This document shows, piece by piece, positions 35,254 through 44,373 of a stretch of 64,000 nt of DNA. The notes beneath the pieces were generated by a model. The model had not been told where the DNA came from. It saw nothing but the letters and a program-made list of their open reading frames with translations, and ran no database searches. Made by a program: the position numbers and the translations under genes. The stretch's first letter is position 1; each line of letters starts with the position of its first letter. The stretch comes from Sulfitobacter sp. OXR-159 (lineage in GTDB: Bacteria; Pseudomonadota; Alphaproteobacteria; Rhodobacterales; Rhodobacteraceae), in contig NZ_CP139707.1 of NCBI RefSeq assembly GCF_034377145.1, positions 3,331,501-3,395,500 of the forward strand, written 5' to 3'.

Positions 35254-36018
35254 ATGACCACGCTCCCGCAACAGACCGACCGCAAACTCGGCCTTGTGAT
35301 CGACCTTGATACCTGTGTCGGCTGCCATGCCTGCGTGATCTCCTGCAAAGGCTGGAACACCGAAAACTACGGCGCGCCCTTGTCTGACCAAGACGCCTAT
35401 GGCGCTGACCCGTCGGGCACCTTTCTCAACCGCGTGCACAGCTATGAGGTGCAGCCCGAGGCCGGTGCCGCGCAACTCGTCCACTTCCCGAAATCCTGCC
35501 TGCACTGCGATGACGCGCCCTGCGTCACCGTTTGCCCCACAGGGGCGAGCTACAAGCGCGTCGAGGACGGCATCGTGCTGGTCAACGAGAGCGACTGTAT
35601 CGGCTGTGGCCTCTGCGCATGGGCCTGTCCCTACGGCGCGCGCGAGATGGATCAGGCCGCGGGCGTGATGAAGAAATGCACCCTCTGCGTCGACCGTATC
35701 TATAACGAGAACTTGCCCGAAGAAGACCGACAGCCCGTCTGCGTGCGCACCTGCCCCGCTGGCGCGCGGCACTTTGGCGATCTTGGCGATCCCGAAAGCG
35801 CGGTGAGCCAATTGGTGGCCGAGCGCGGCGGTCTGGACCTCATGCCGGAGCAGGGCACCAAGCCGGTCAACAAATACCTCCCGCCCCGCCCGCGCGATCA
35901 GTTGCAAGGCCCAGAGGACAGCGGCGATATCGACGTGCTGGCCCCCTTCCTTGCCCCGATCGACAGCGGCCCCAAAGGCTTCCTTGGCTGGCTTGACCGC
36001 ACTTTGGAGAAGCTCTGA
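35254..36018 (+). CDS. soeB: Sulfite dehydrogenase iron-sulfur subunit SoeB
   Basis: A 254-residue ferredoxin-like electron-transfer subunit with four cysteine groups: DTCVGCHACVISCKGWNTEN near the N-terminus, PKSCLHCDDAPCVTVCPTGA, NESDCIGCGLCAWACPYGAR and KKCTLCVDRI with a later RTCPAGARHFGD. These hold four [4Fe-4S] clusters, as in DmsB/NrfC proteins. No signal peptide is present, consistent with a cytoplasmic complex. It follows soeA by 49 nt and joins soeC in TGATG. Confidence 0.93.
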   Translation: MTTLPQQTDRKLGLVIDLDTCVGCHACVISCKGWNTENYGAPLSDQDAYGADPSGTFLNRVHSYEVQPEAGAAQLVHFPKSCLHCDDAPCVTVCPTGASYKRVEDGIVLVNESDCIGCGLCAWACPYGAREMDQAAGVMKKCTLCVDRIYNENLPEEDRQPVCVRTCPAGARHFGDLGDPESAVSQLVAERGGLDLMPEQGTKPVNKYLPPRPRDQLQGPEDSGDIDVLAPFLAPIDSGPKGFLGWLDRTLEKL

Positions 36019-36893
36019 TGCATCCGGCACCGTCTGTTATTCTGTTCAGCAGCCTGTCGGGCATGGGGTTTGGCCTGCTGGCGTGGCTCGGCATCGGCCT
36101 GCCTGCCGTGACCGGCTGGGTGGCCTTCGTCTTTTTCGCGCTGGCCTATCTGCTGGCGGTGGGCGGGCTCATCGCTTCGACCTTCCACCTTGGCCATCCC
36201 GAACGCGCGCTCAAGGCTTTCACCCAGTGGCGCAGCAGTTGGCTTAGCCGGGAGGCTTGGGCCTCGGTCGCGGCCTTGCTGACCATGGCGGCCTATGGCG
36301 CGGGGCTGGTGTTTTACGACATGCGGCTTTGGCCGCTGGGGCTGCTAGGCGCGGCGCTGTCGTTGCTGACGGTGCTGACCACGGCGATGATCTATACCCA
36401 GATGAAAACCGTGCCGCGCTGGCACAGCGTGATGACGCCGCTGAATTTCCTGTCGCTTAGCATCGCAGGCGGCGCATTGCTGGCCGGACAGGTGACGACG
36501 GCGATGGTGCTTCTGGTGCTGGCGGGCGTGGTGCAGATCGCCACATGGTGGCGCGGGGATCGCGCACTTGCGGCGTCGGGCAGCGATATCGCCTCAGCGA
36601 CGCGGCTGGGGGACAAGAGCAGCGTCCGCGCCTTTGAACCGCCGCATACTGGCAGCAATTACCTGCTGCGAGAGTTCGTTTATCAGATCGGGCGCAAACA
36701 CGCGCTAAAACTGCGGGTGATCGCGATCACGCTGATGGTGCTGCTGCCGCTGCTGCTGCTCCTCTCGCCCGTGTTCCACCACCTTGCCGCCGCCCTCGCG
36801 GTGCTCAGCCACGCGGCGGGGGTGCTGACCTCACGCTGGCTGTTCTTTGCGCAGGCGGAACATGTGGTCGGCATCTACTACGGCAAACGCTGA
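36018..36893 (+). CDS. soeC: Sulfite dehydrogenase membrane anchor SoeC (DmsC family)
   Basis: A 291-residue integral membrane protein with about eight helices and the DmsC-type N-terminus (VILFSSLSGMGFGLLAWLG, then STFHLGHPERALKAFTQWRS containing the conserved HLGxP). FEPPHTGSNYLLREFVYQIG lies on a loop, and a late RWLFFAQAEHVVGIYYG matches the anchor family. It would transfer electrons between SoeB and the quinone pool. Its ATG overlaps the soeB stop by 1 nt. Confidence 0.92.
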   Translation: MHPAPSVILFSSLSGMGFGLLAWLGIGLPAVTGWVAFVFFALAYLLAVGGLIASTFHLGHPERALKAFTQWRSSWLSREAWASVAALLTMAAYGAGLVFYDMRLWPLGLLGAALSLLTVLTTAMIYTQMKTVPRWHSVMTPLNFLSLSIAGGALLAGQVTTAMVLLVLAGVVQIATWWRGDRALAASGSDIASATRLGDKSSVRAFEPPHTGSNYLLREFVYQIGRKHALKLRVIAITLMVLLPLLLLLSPVFHHLAAALAVLSHAAGVLTSRWLFFAQAEHVVGIYYGKR

Positions 36894-36899
36894 ACGCAA

Positions 36900-36925
36900 A
36901 AGAGGGGGTGTCTCCACCCCCTCTT
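36900..36925. terminator. Bidirectional terminator between soeC and dapA
   Basis: AAGAGGGGGTG (36900-36910) pairs with CACCCCCTCTT (36915-36925), loop TCTC. On the minus strand it is followed by TTGCGTT, so it probably serves dapA best while also ending the soe operon. Confidence 0.75.
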
Positions 36926-36955
36926 GCATTCAAATTCACAGCTTAAAAAGCAGGC

Positions 36956-37831
36956 TCAGTTCATCAAACCCGCATGACGCAGACCCGCGTCCACTAGCTC
37001 TTTGGTCGGGTCCGTCAGCTCTGTCAGCGGCAGACGCACCTCGTCGGAGCAGAGATCCAACCGCGACATGGCGTATTTCACGCCAACCAGCCCCGGTTCG
37101 GTAAAGATCGCCTTGTGCAGCGGCATCAGACGGTCCTGCAATTCCAACGCTTTGGCGTAATCGCCCTCAAGGCAGGCCGCCTGCATCTGCGCGGAAAGAC
37201 GCGGTGCGACATTGGCGGTGACCGAGATACAGCCAACGCCGCCTTGGGCGTTGAACCCATGCGCGGTGGCGTCTTCGCCGGAAAGCTGGCAGAAATCCGG
37301 GCCACAGGTGATGCGCTGATCGCTGACGCGCGCCAGATCGCCGGTGGCGTCTTTGACACCCACGATGCGCGGCAGTTGGGCCAGTTCGCCCATCGTCTCG
37401 GGCAGCATATCCACGACCGAACGCCCGGGGATGTTATAGATGATGATCGGCAGTTCACAGCAGTCGTGCACGGCGGTGAAATGCGCCACCAACCCGCGTT
37501 GCGTGGGCTTGTTGTAATAGGGCGTCACCACCAGCAGCGCATCCGCGCCGACCTTTTCGGCGTGGCGGGCAAGGCGGATGCTTTCGACCGTGTTGTTTGA
37601 CCCGGCACCGGCAATCACCGGGATGCGCCCGGCGACGGCTTTGACCACCTCTTCGACAACGGTCTCATGCTCGGCATGGCTCAGCGTCGGGGATTCGCCG
37701 GTGGTGCCGACGGGGACAAGCCCGCTCGACCCTTCGCCGATGTGCCATTCGATAAGTTTCTTGAGCGTATCCAGATCCAGCGCGCCGTTGCGAAACGGCG
37801 TGACGAGGGCAGGCAGAGAGCCTTTGAACAT
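36956..37831 (-). CDS. dapA: 4-hydroxy-tetrahydrodipicolinate synthase
   Basis: A 291-residue DapA, condensing pyruvate with aspartate semialdehyde for lysine and diaminopimelate. [41 protein letters not shown] (catalytic Tyr) and the Schiff-base lysine in [10 protein letters not shown] are all visible. The open frame starts with a GTG two codons earlier, but ATG 37831 has AAGGAG 7 nt upstream and gives the standard N-terminus. It is convergent with soeC and divergent from slt. Confidence 0.96.
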   Translation of the reverse strand: MFKGSLPALVTPFRNGALDLDTLKKLIEWHIGEGSSGLVPVGTTGESPTLSHAEHETVVEEVVKAVAGRIPVIAGAGSNNTVESIRLARHAEKVGADALLVVTPYYNKPTQRGLVAHFTAVHDCCELPIIIYNIPGRSVVDMLPETMGELAQLPRIVGVKDATGDLARVSDQRITCGPDFCQLSGEDATAHGFNAQGGVGCISVTANVAPRLSAQMQAACLEGDYAKALELQDRLMPLHKAIFTEPGLVGVKYAMSRLDLCSDEVRLPLTELTDPTKELVDAGLRHAGLMN

Positions 37832-37956
37832 GTGCACGCTCCTTAAGTGCTGGCCGGCGGAAAACCGGACTGGATGAAGGCTTTTGCGGGCGGTAATGTT
37901 TGATAAACGTCGCCCGAGCCATATGTTGCAAGGCTCTAGCCCCGGAGACGTAGGAA

Positions 37957-39921
37957 ATGCAAGCGATGACGCGCCTGATGGCGATCCTCATAAGTATTTT
38001 TGTCCTGACCGTGCCTGCCGAAGCGCAGCGCCCGCGCCCTTTGGGCTGGGCGATGGACGCGATGCGCAGCGGCAATTGGGACGCGGCTGCGGCCTTGGCC
38101 GCCCGCGATGGGCAGGTCGCCGTCGACGTGATCGAATGGCACCGGCTCCGCGCCGGGCGGGGCAGCTATGCCGAGGCACGCGATTTTCTGAACCGCAGGC
38201 CCGATTGGCCCGGTGAGGCATATCTGCGTCGGCAGACCGAAGAGGCGGTGATCAAGCAGTCCCAAGACGACATACTGGATTTCTTTTCGGCCATGGCCGC
38301 GCAGACCCCGCGCGGGGTGCTGGCCCATGCCAAGGCACTGATCGACAGCGGCCAGCGCGGTGAAGCCGAGGCGAACCTCGTTCTGGCGTGGCGCACCATG
38401 CCGATGAACGCCACCAGTCAGGAATTGTTCGTCGACGCACACGGCAGCCTTCTGGCCCCGCATCACGCGGCGCGGCTCGAAGAGATGCTCTGGCAGCGCG
38501 AGCATTCCGAAGCGCGGCAGATGTTCGATCTGGTTTCCAGCGCCGACAAGGCACTGGCCGAGACCCGTATCGCCCTGCAAAAGCTGGAAAGCGATGTGAA
38601 CACCAAGATCGACGCCCTGCCCGCCTCCAAGGCTGACGCACCGGGGCTGGCGCATGACCGATTTGAATGGCGTATCCGCAAAGGGTTTGGCGATGATGCC
38701 AAAGCCTTGCTGCTACAGCGCTCTACCTCTGCCGCAGCTCTCGGTCAGCCGCCCAAATGGTCCAACCGTCGCCGCGCCATGGCGCGCGATGAGATGCGCA
38801 ACGGTGACCCCAAAACCGCCTATCAGATCGCATCGCAGCATTTTCTAACCAGCGGGTCGGACTTTGCCGATCTCGAATGGCTTTCAGGCTATATCGCCTT
38901 GCGCTTCCTGAACGACCCAACAACCGCATTGGGCCATTTCCAGAACCACGACAACGCCGTGGAATCCCCGATCAGCCAAGGCCGCGCAGGCTATTGGCAA
39001 GGCCGCGCGCTGGAGGCGATGGGCGATGCCGAAGGGGCTGCCAAGGCCTATGCCATGGGGGCGAAGTATCAGACATCCTTCTACGGGCTGCTGGCCGCTG
39101 AGCGTGGCGGCATTCCCTTCGACGAAAAGCTGACGGGCGCGGCCCCTGCCCAAGACTGGCGGACATCCCCGCTCGCCCGCGCGCCCTTGTTCGAAGCCGG
39201 GCTGCTGTTGCAAGCCTCGGGTGAGCTGTCCACCGCAGAGCGGTTCTGGACCCATCTGGCAGAGCAACTGGTGCCCGAAGACATCGCCCTGCTGGGGCAG
39301 GCGGCGATCGACGCAGGCCAGCCGCATCTTGCGGTGATGATTGGCAAACGCGCGGCGCAGCGCGGGTTGGAAGTGCCCGCCCCCTATTACGCGCTGCATA
39401 GTCTGGTCGAGAAAGACTTGCCGATGGCCACCGAAATGACCCTCGCCATCGCGCGCCGCGAAAGCGAGTTTGACCCGAACGTGCAAAGCGGTGTCGGCGC
39501 GCGTGGCTTGATGCAGATCATGCCCGCCACGGCGAAAGACGTGGCGCGCGATCTGGGCATCTCTAGCCAGCACACGACCGACCGCCTAACCGCCGATCCC
39601 GATTACAACGCACGGCTTGGGGCGACTTACCTGTCGCAGATGGCCGGGCAGTTTGACGGCAACGTATCCATGATGTCGGCGGCCTATAACGCGGGCCCCA
39701 GCCGCCCGCGCCGCTGGATGTCGACCTATGGCGACCCGCGCAAAGGTGAAATCGACATTGTCGATTGGATTGAGATGATCCCCTTCCGCGAGACGCAGAA
39801 CTACGTGATGCGGGTGACCGAAAGCCTGCCCGTCTACCGCGCCCGTCTGGGGAAAGACCCGCTGCCGATCCCCTTTAGCGAAGAGTTAACCGGGTCGACG
39901 CTGAAGGCGTTCGCGCCATAG
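37957..39921 (+). CDS. Soluble lytic murein transglycosylase (Slt-type)
   Basis: A 654-residue exported protein: signal peptide ([19 protein letters not shown]), a long helical superhelix region (about 30-450) and a C-terminal SLT domain with the catalytic Glu in ARRESEFDP, then [26 protein letters not shown] and [14 protein letters not shown]. It cleaves peptidoglycan to anhydro-muropeptides. Two ATGs (37957 and 37966) are both usable: GGAG suits the first and AGGAA the second. Its last 36 nt overlap the convergent exporter gene. Confidence 0.94.
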   Translation: MQAMTRLMAILISIFVLTVPAEAQRPRPLGWAMDAMRSGNWDAAAALAARDGQVAVDVIEWHRLRAGRGSYAEARDFLNRRPDWPGEAYLRRQTEEAVIKQSQDDILDFFSAMAAQTPRGVLAHAKALIDSGQRGEAEANLVLAWRTMPMNATSQELFVDAHGSLLAPHHAARLEEMLWQREHSEARQMFDLVSSADKALAETRIALQKLESDVNTKIDALPASKADAPGLAHDRFEWRIRKGFGDDAKALLLQRSTSAAALGQPPKWSNRRRAMARDEMRNGDPKTAYQIASQHFLTSGSDFADLEWLSGYIALRFLNDPTTALGHFQNHDNAVESPISQGRAGYWQGRALEAMGDAEGAAKAYAMGAKYQTSFYGLLAAERGGIPFDEKLTGAAPAQDWRTSPLARAPLFEAGLLLQASGELSTAERFWTHLAEQLVPEDIALLGQAAIDAGQPHLAVMIGKRAAQRGLEVPAPYYALHSLVEKDLPMATEMTLAIARRESEFDPNVQSGVGARGLMQIMPATAKDVARDLGISSQHTTDRLTADPDYNARLGATYLSQMAGQFDGNVSMMSAAYNAGPSRPRRWMSTYGDPRKGEIDIVDWIEMIPFRETQNYVMRVTESLPVYRARLGKDPLPIPFSEELTGSTLKAFAP

Positions 39922-40779
39922 GGTGAACAGCCCCGCCGCCACGATCATGCCTGCACCCAGCACCACGCTCGGGCGCAGCACTTCGTTAAAGACCGACAGG
40001 CCAATAATCACGGTAAAGATCAGCTGCGTATAGGCGAAGGGCTGCACGGCGCTCGCCTCGGCAACCTCATAACAGCGGATCAGCAGCCAGTGGCCCGTCA
40101 CCCCGGTGATGCAGAGCGTGCCCATCAACAGCCAGTTGCCCGGTGTCATCGGCTCCCAAAACCAGACGCCCACGGCGGTCATCACCGCCGCCCCGGTCAC
40201 GCCGGTCCAGAAGAAACTCGTCGCCGTATTGTCACGCCGCGCAACATAGCGGGTCAGCAGCCCGTAGACCGCGAACATCGCCGCCCCCGCCAGCGGGATC
40301 GCGGCGGCAGGGTCCACCACCCGCAGCCCCGGTTGCAGGATCACCAGCACCCCGATGAACCCCACACCAATCGCGGCCCACCGCCGCCAGCCGACCTTTT
40401 CACCCAAGATCGGGCCCGAGAGCGCCGCCACCAGCAGTGGATAACAGGTGAAGACAGCATGGCTTTCCACCAGCCCAAGGATCGTAAAGCCAAGCACCAT
40501 CGTGCAAATCTGCGCCGACAGCAGCACGCCGCGCAGGATCTGCACCGCAGGCTGCGTGGTCGCGGCGGCCTTTCGAATGCCGCCTGCCTTGCGCAGCGCC
40601 AGCGCGATGACGAAAGCGGCAAAGAACCAATAGCGGATCATCACCACCATCAGCACATTGTAATTCTCAGCCAGATGGCGCGACAGCCCATCTTGAACGG
40701 CAAAGACCATCGTCGTGGCGATCATCAGCATGATGCCAAGCGGGATGTTGTTGGATTGAGGCACGCTAGACTGGCTCAT
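39886..40779 (-). CDS. EamA/DMT-family transporter
   Basis: A 297-residue protein with about ten membrane helices in two EamA repeats (GIMLMIATTMVFAVQDGLSR opens the first). It belongs to the drug/metabolite transporter superfamily; the substrate is unknown. The frame extends upstream, but ATG 40779 starts the protein properly and overlaps the mnmD stop by ATGA, so the two are probably cotranscribed. Its 3' end overlaps slt tail-to-tail by 36 nt. Confidence 0.9.
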   Translation of the reverse strand: MSQSSVPQSNNIPLGIMLMIATTMVFAVQDGLSRHLAENYNVLMVVMIRYWFFAAFVIALALRKAGGIRKAAATTQPAVQILRGVLLSAQICTMVLGFTILGLVESHAVFTCYPLLVAALSGPILGEKVGWRRWAAIGVGFIGVLVILQPGLRVVDPAAAIPLAGAAMFAVYGLLTRYVARRDNTATSFFWTGVTGAAVMTAVGVWFWEPMTPGNWLLMGTLCITGVTGHWLLIRCYEVAEASAVQPFAYTQLIFTVIIGLSVFNEVLRPSVVLGAGMIVAAGLFTLWRERLQRRPG

Positions 40780-41450
40780 GCGGGCATCCGCGCGCGGGTC
40801 ATGTGGCGCTTGCGGCCATAGCCGGGGATGCGGGTGACCTCGAATCCGCCTGCGCCAAGCGCGCGGCGGACGAAGCCTGCTGCGGTATAGGTCGCGGCGG
40901 TGCCGCCCGGCGCGGTGTGACGGGCGACTTCGGCCATCAGAGCATCGCCCCACAACTCAGGGTTCTTGGCGGGCGAGAACCCGTCGAGGAACCAAGCATC
41001 GGCCTGCCCCTGCCACGCGGGCAGGGCCTGCCGCGCATCACCGATGATGATCTCGGCGCGCAGACCGGGCAGCTCCAACACGCCGCCGGTGCCATCCCAC
41101 GCCGCTGTCAGCGCATCACGCCGCCCGTCAAGCGCGGGAAAGGCCGCATGGGCCTGCGCCATATCCTCAGGCCGCATTGGATAGGCTTCGAAACTGGTGA
41201 ATTGCAGCGGTCCGTCAAGGCCCGCGCGCATCCACGCGTCCCACGCCAGCAGCAGGTTCAGCCCGGTGCCAAAGCCCAGTTCGGCGATGTGAAAACCGGG
41301 GCGAAACCGCTCTGGCAGGTCATTGCCCGCCAGAAAGACATAGGCCGTTTCCGCCGCGCCGTCCTCTAGGCTGAAGTAGGGATCATCGAACTGGGTCGAG
41401 ACGGGCACTTGGCCCTCGCGCCATGTGATCTGGGCATTCTGGTCTGGCAC
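40776..41450 (-). CDS. mnmD: tRNA 5-methylaminomethyl-2-thiouridine methyltransferase (MnmD / MnmC N-domain)
   Basis: A 224-residue SAM-dependent methyltransferase (DUF752/MnmC1). DDPYFSLEDGAAETAYVFL, the SAM loop ELGFGTGLNLLLAW, and AWFLDGFSPAKNPELWG are family signatures. It methylates nm5s2U to mnm5s2U at the tRNA wobble position. The long upstream frame is not family sequence; GTG 41450, with AGGA upstream, gives the usual start VPDQNAQITW. In E. coli this domain is fused to an FAD oxidoreductase; here a separate oxidoreductase gene is divergent, only 64 bp away. Confidence 0.9.
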   Translation of the reverse strand: MPDQNAQITWREGQVPVSTQFDDPYFSLEDGAAETAYVFLAGNDLPERFRPGFHIAELGFGTGLNLLLAWDAWMRAGLDGPLQFTSFEAYPMRPEDMAQAHAAFPALDGRRDALTAAWDGTGGVLELPGLRAEIIIGDARQALPAWQGQADAWFLDGFSPAKNPELWGDALMAEVARHTAPGGTAATYTAAGFVRRALGAGGFEVTRIPGYGRKRHMTRARMPA

Positions 41451-41514
41451 GGTACGTCCTGCTAGAGGGGGAGTGAAGTCGCGCAGACACTGCGCAAGCT
41501 GGCGGGGAATGGCA

Positions 41515-42546
41515 ATGGTGGATGTAACCGTAAGAGGGGCCGGGATTTTCGGCCTGTCGGTGGCTTGGGCCTGCGCTCTGCGCGGCGCATCGGTGCAGGT
41601 GGTCGATCCGGCAGGACCGGCAGCAGGCGCCTCGGGTGGGATCGTGGGCGCGCTGGCGCCGCATGTGCCGGAGAATTGGAACGCCAAGAAAGCCTTTCAG
41701 CTTGAGAGCCTGCTCAGTGCCGAAGCCTTTTGGGCCGAGGTGGAGGCCGTGGGCGGTCGCGCGCCCGGCTATATCCGCAGCGGGCGCTTGCAGCCGGTGG
41801 CGGATGACGCGGCGCTCGCGCTGGCGCGGCAGCGGGAGGACACGGCAGCCGAGCTTTGGCAAGGCCGCGCCCAGTGGGAGTTGATCCGCGCCGAGTGCAG
41901 CGACTGGGCCCCGCACAGCCCCACCGGCTGGCTGATCCACGACACCCTCAGCGCCCTCGTCCACCCACGCCAAGCCTGCGCGGCGCTGGTGGCTGCCTTG
42001 GCGGTGAGAGGCGTTGAGATTGTGGCCGAGGCCCCCGAGGCGGGCCAGACCCTCTGGGCCACCGGCGTCGCGGGTTTGGAGACGCTGAACGCGGGCCACC
42101 CGCGTCTGGTCGGCGCAGGGATCAAGGGTCAAGCCGCGCTCTTGCAGCTTGACCAAGGCGGCGCGGCGCAGCTTTTTGCCGATGGGGTGCATGTGATTCC
42201 TCATCTGGAAGGCACGGTGGCCGTCGGTGGCACGACGGAACGCGAGTACGACAGCCCCGACAGCACTGATGCACAGCTTGACGCGGTGATCGCCAAGGCC
42301 CGCGCGGCGGTGCCCGCCTTGCAAGACGCGCCGGTGATCGAACGCTGGGCCGGGCTACGCCCCCGCAGCCGCAGCCGCGCGCCAATGTTGGGCGCATGGC
42401 CCGGCAGGCCGGGGCAGTATATCGCCAATGGTGGGTTCAAAATTGGCTTTGGTATGGCCCCCAAAGTGGCAGAGGTGATGGCCGATCTGCTGCTCGAAGG
42501 GCGCGATGCCATCCCCGAGGGCTTTAGGGTTGGCGATAACCTCTAG
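41515..42546 (+). CDS. FAD-dependent oxidoreductase (DAO family; MnmC C-domain-like)
   Basis: A 343-residue glycine-oxidase-like flavoprotein. VRGAGIFGLSVAWACALRG is the Rossmann FAD loop, PAAGASGGIVGALAPHVPEN is typical of the MnmC oxidase half, and WAGLRPRSRSRAPMLG with the C-terminal YIANGGFKIGFGMAP binds FAD. Beside divergent mnmD it probably removes the carboxymethyl group of cmnm5s2U in tRNA, the first MnmC step. A general amino-acid oxidase cannot be excluded. ATG 41515 is preferred, with GGGGAA upstream. Confidence 0.85.
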   Translation: MVDVTVRGAGIFGLSVAWACALRGASVQVVDPAGPAAGASGGIVGALAPHVPENWNAKKAFQLESLLSAEAFWAEVEAVGGRAPGYIRSGRLQPVADDAALALARQREDTAAELWQGRAQWELIRAECSDWAPHSPTGWLIHDTLSALVHPRQACAALVAALAVRGVEIVAEAPEAGQTLWATGVAGLETLNAGHPRLVGAGIKGQAALLQLDQGGAAQLFADGVHVIPHLEGTVAVGGTTEREYDSPDSTDAQLDAVIAKARAAVPALQDAPVIERWAGLRPRSRSRAPMLGAWPGRPGQYIANGGFKIGFGMAPKVAEVMADLLLEGRDAIPEGFRVGDNL

Positions 42547-42556
42547 GCCAAAGAAA

Positions 42557-42579
42557 AACCCCGGCCAGTGGCCGGGGTT
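42557..42579 (-). terminator. Terminator of the OmpA-like lipoprotein gene (bidirectional stem)
   Basis: AACCCCGGCC (42557-42566) pairs with GGCCGGGGTT (42570-42579), loop of 3. On the minus strand the stem is followed by TTTCTTT, so it ends the OmpA-like gene; it also lies 10 nt after the oxidoreductase stop. Confidence 0.85.
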
Positions 42580-42605
42580 CAATACCGTTCCCAAAGGGTC
42601 GCGGT

Positions 42606-43262
42606 TTAGCGCGCGTTGGGCAGGATCACGATCTCGACCCGGCGGTTCTGCGCCTTGCCTGCGGCGCTCAGGTTGCTTGCCACTGGCTGGCTTTCGCCGC
42701 GACCGAATGTCTGCAAACGCTGCTGCGGCACGCCGTTGGACAGCAGGATGTTGCCCACAGCCTGTGCGCGACGCTCGGAAAGCTGCTGGTTATACGCCGC
42801 TTCGCCATCGCTGTCGGTGTGGCCGACGACCTGCAGGGTGGAGTTCTGATAAACGTTCACGTTCTGCGCCAGCGCGGCCAGATCGTCACGCAGGGCGGGC
42901 GATACATTGGTGCTGTCGGTCGCGAACAGGATATCCTGCGGCAGGGTCACGATCAGACGGTCGCCGGTGTTGGTAATGACCACACGGCTGTCCATCGCGG
43001 CGCGCAACTCGGCCTCTTGCTTATCAAGCGAGTAACCCACGCCCGCGCCGATCGTGCCGCCGATCAAGGCGCCTTTCAGGGCGCCTTTGCCGTCACCTTC
43101 GGAAATCGCACCGGCAAGGGCCCCGACGCCCGCACCGATCAAAGCGCCATTCTTGGTCCGCTGGTTGGGATCGCCATTGCCGGGCTGCAGTGGCTGCGTA
43201 CACGCACCCAGTGTCATCGCGCCGGCCAGAGCGGCGGCCAAAGTCATCTTCGAAGAAATCAT
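42606..43262 (-). CDS. OmpA-family outer-membrane lipoprotein (YiaD-like)
   Basis: A 218-residue lipoprotein: signal peptide with lipobox LGAC, a glycine-zipper segment (GALIGAGVGALAGAI, GALIGGTIGAGVGYS, about 40-85), and a C-terminal OmpA domain (FATDSTNVSPALRDDLAAL, VVGHTDSDGEAAYNQQLSER, then RVEI) that binds peptidoglycan. It links outer membrane and cell wall. The ATG at 43262 has AAGG upstream; in-frame ATGs at 43277 and 43247 are alternatives. Confidence 0.92.
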   Translation of the reverse strand: MISSKMTLAAALAGAMTLGACTQPLQPGNGDPNQRTKNGALIGAGVGALAGAISEGDGKGALKGALIGGTIGAGVGYSLDKQEAELRAAMDSRVVITNTGDRLIVTLPQDILFATDSTNVSPALRDDLAALAQNVNVYQNSTLQVVGHTDSDGEAAYNQQLSERRAQAVGNILLSNGVPQQRLQTFGRGESQPVASNLSAAGKAQNRRVEIVILPNAR

Positions 43263-43361
43263 GTCTACTGCCTTCATGTTTGCGGGCCCCGTTCGGGCGG
43301 GGCATCTTGATGTGAACGCAATATAGGCACTCAATGTTCCCGCGAACATTACATATAACCG

Positions 43362-44264
43362 TTATTCGGCAGAAACCCGCCCAGATGGGGGAGTTTGCGC
43401 TTCTGCCCGCGCGGATTCAAAGGCCAGCATCGCCCGTTTCACCGGCAGACCCCAGTGATAGCCGCCCAAACCGCCGCTTTTGCGCAGCGCGCGGTGACAG
43501 GGGATCAGCCAACTCACCGGATTGCGCCCCACCGCCGTGCCTACGGCGCGCACGGCACGGGGGCTGCCGACGGTCTGCGCAATTTCGGAATAGGTGGTCA
43601 CCTGCCCCGACGGGATGCTCAACAGCGCCTCCCAAACCTTGATCTGAAACGGCGCACCGATGAGATAGAGCGGTGCCTTCGCTTCGGGGTCTTTTTGCAT
43701 CCCAAACGCGGTATCGACCCATGGGCGCAGCCGGTCGGGTGCTTCGACGAACTCAGCCAGCGGCCACCGGCTGCAAAGGTCCTCCATCGCTGCGTCCTCT
43801 CCTACTTCCGACGACAACGCCAAGCCGCAGATGCCTTTGTCGGTGCCCATCACCAGTGTCGGGCCAAAGGGGCTGTCAAACCACCCCCAATAGATCGTCA
43901 GCCCTGCGCCTTTGCGGGCGAACTCACCGGGGCTCATCGCCTCCCAGCGCAGGAACAAGTCATGCAACCGCCCGCTGCCTGATAGCCCCAACTCATGTGC
44001 CGCCGCCAATGTGGTGAAGTGATCGCGCAGCATGACCTTGGCCTGATCCAGCATCAGATATTGCTGGTAGCGCTTGGGCGATACCCCCACCCAGCGCGAG
44101 AACAGCCGCTGGAAATGCGCGGCGGACATGCCCATTTCCCCGGCGATCCAGTCCAGTTGCTTGGGGTCTTCGGCCTCGTCGATCAGGGCGATGGCGCGGC
44201 GCATCACTTGATAGTGGTAACCCTGATCTTCGGGCGCGGGGGATATCTGTGCGATCTGTGTCAT
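43362..44264 (-). CDS. AraC-type regulator fused to O6-alkylguanine-DNA alkyltransferase (Ada-like, no N-terminal metal domain)
   Basis: A 300-residue protein. Residues about 20-110 are an AraC helix-turn-helix domain (AGEMGMSAAHFQRLFSRWVG, then SPKRYQQYLMLDQAKVML). Residues about 120-285 are the alkyltransferase: IPSGQVTTYSEIAQTVGSPR (DNA-binding helix) and the acceptor Cys in WLIPCHRALRKSGGLGGYHW. The N-terminal Cys4 zinc domain of E. coli Ada, which senses methylphosphotriesters, is missing, so the usual activation switch is absent. It removes alkyl groups from O6-guanine and may regulate a repair gene. Confidence 0.92.
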   Translation of the reverse strand: MTQIAQISPAPEDQGYHYQVMRRAIALIDEAEDPKQLDWIAGEMGMSAAHFQRLFSRWVGVSPKRYQQYLMLDQAKVMLRDHFTTLAAAHELGLSGSGRLHDLFLRWEAMSPGEFARKGAGLTIYWGWFDSPFGPTLVMGTDKGICGLALSSEVGEDAAMEDLCSRWPLAEFVEAPDRLRPWVDTAFGMQKDPEAKAPLYLIGAPFQIKVWEALLSIPSGQVTTYSEIAQTVGSPRAVRAVGTAVGRNPVSWLIPCHRALRKSGGLGGYHWGLPVKRAMLAFESARAEAQTPPSGRVSAE

Positions 44265-44373
44265 GCCCCTAGATTAGCCACGCCCCTGCCCCCGCGCGAC
44301 CCATTTCTTGCGCCAATGTATCGCAGCCCGCCCCCGCTTGCCCTGCCGCGTCATTCATCGCATACCCAGAGCC

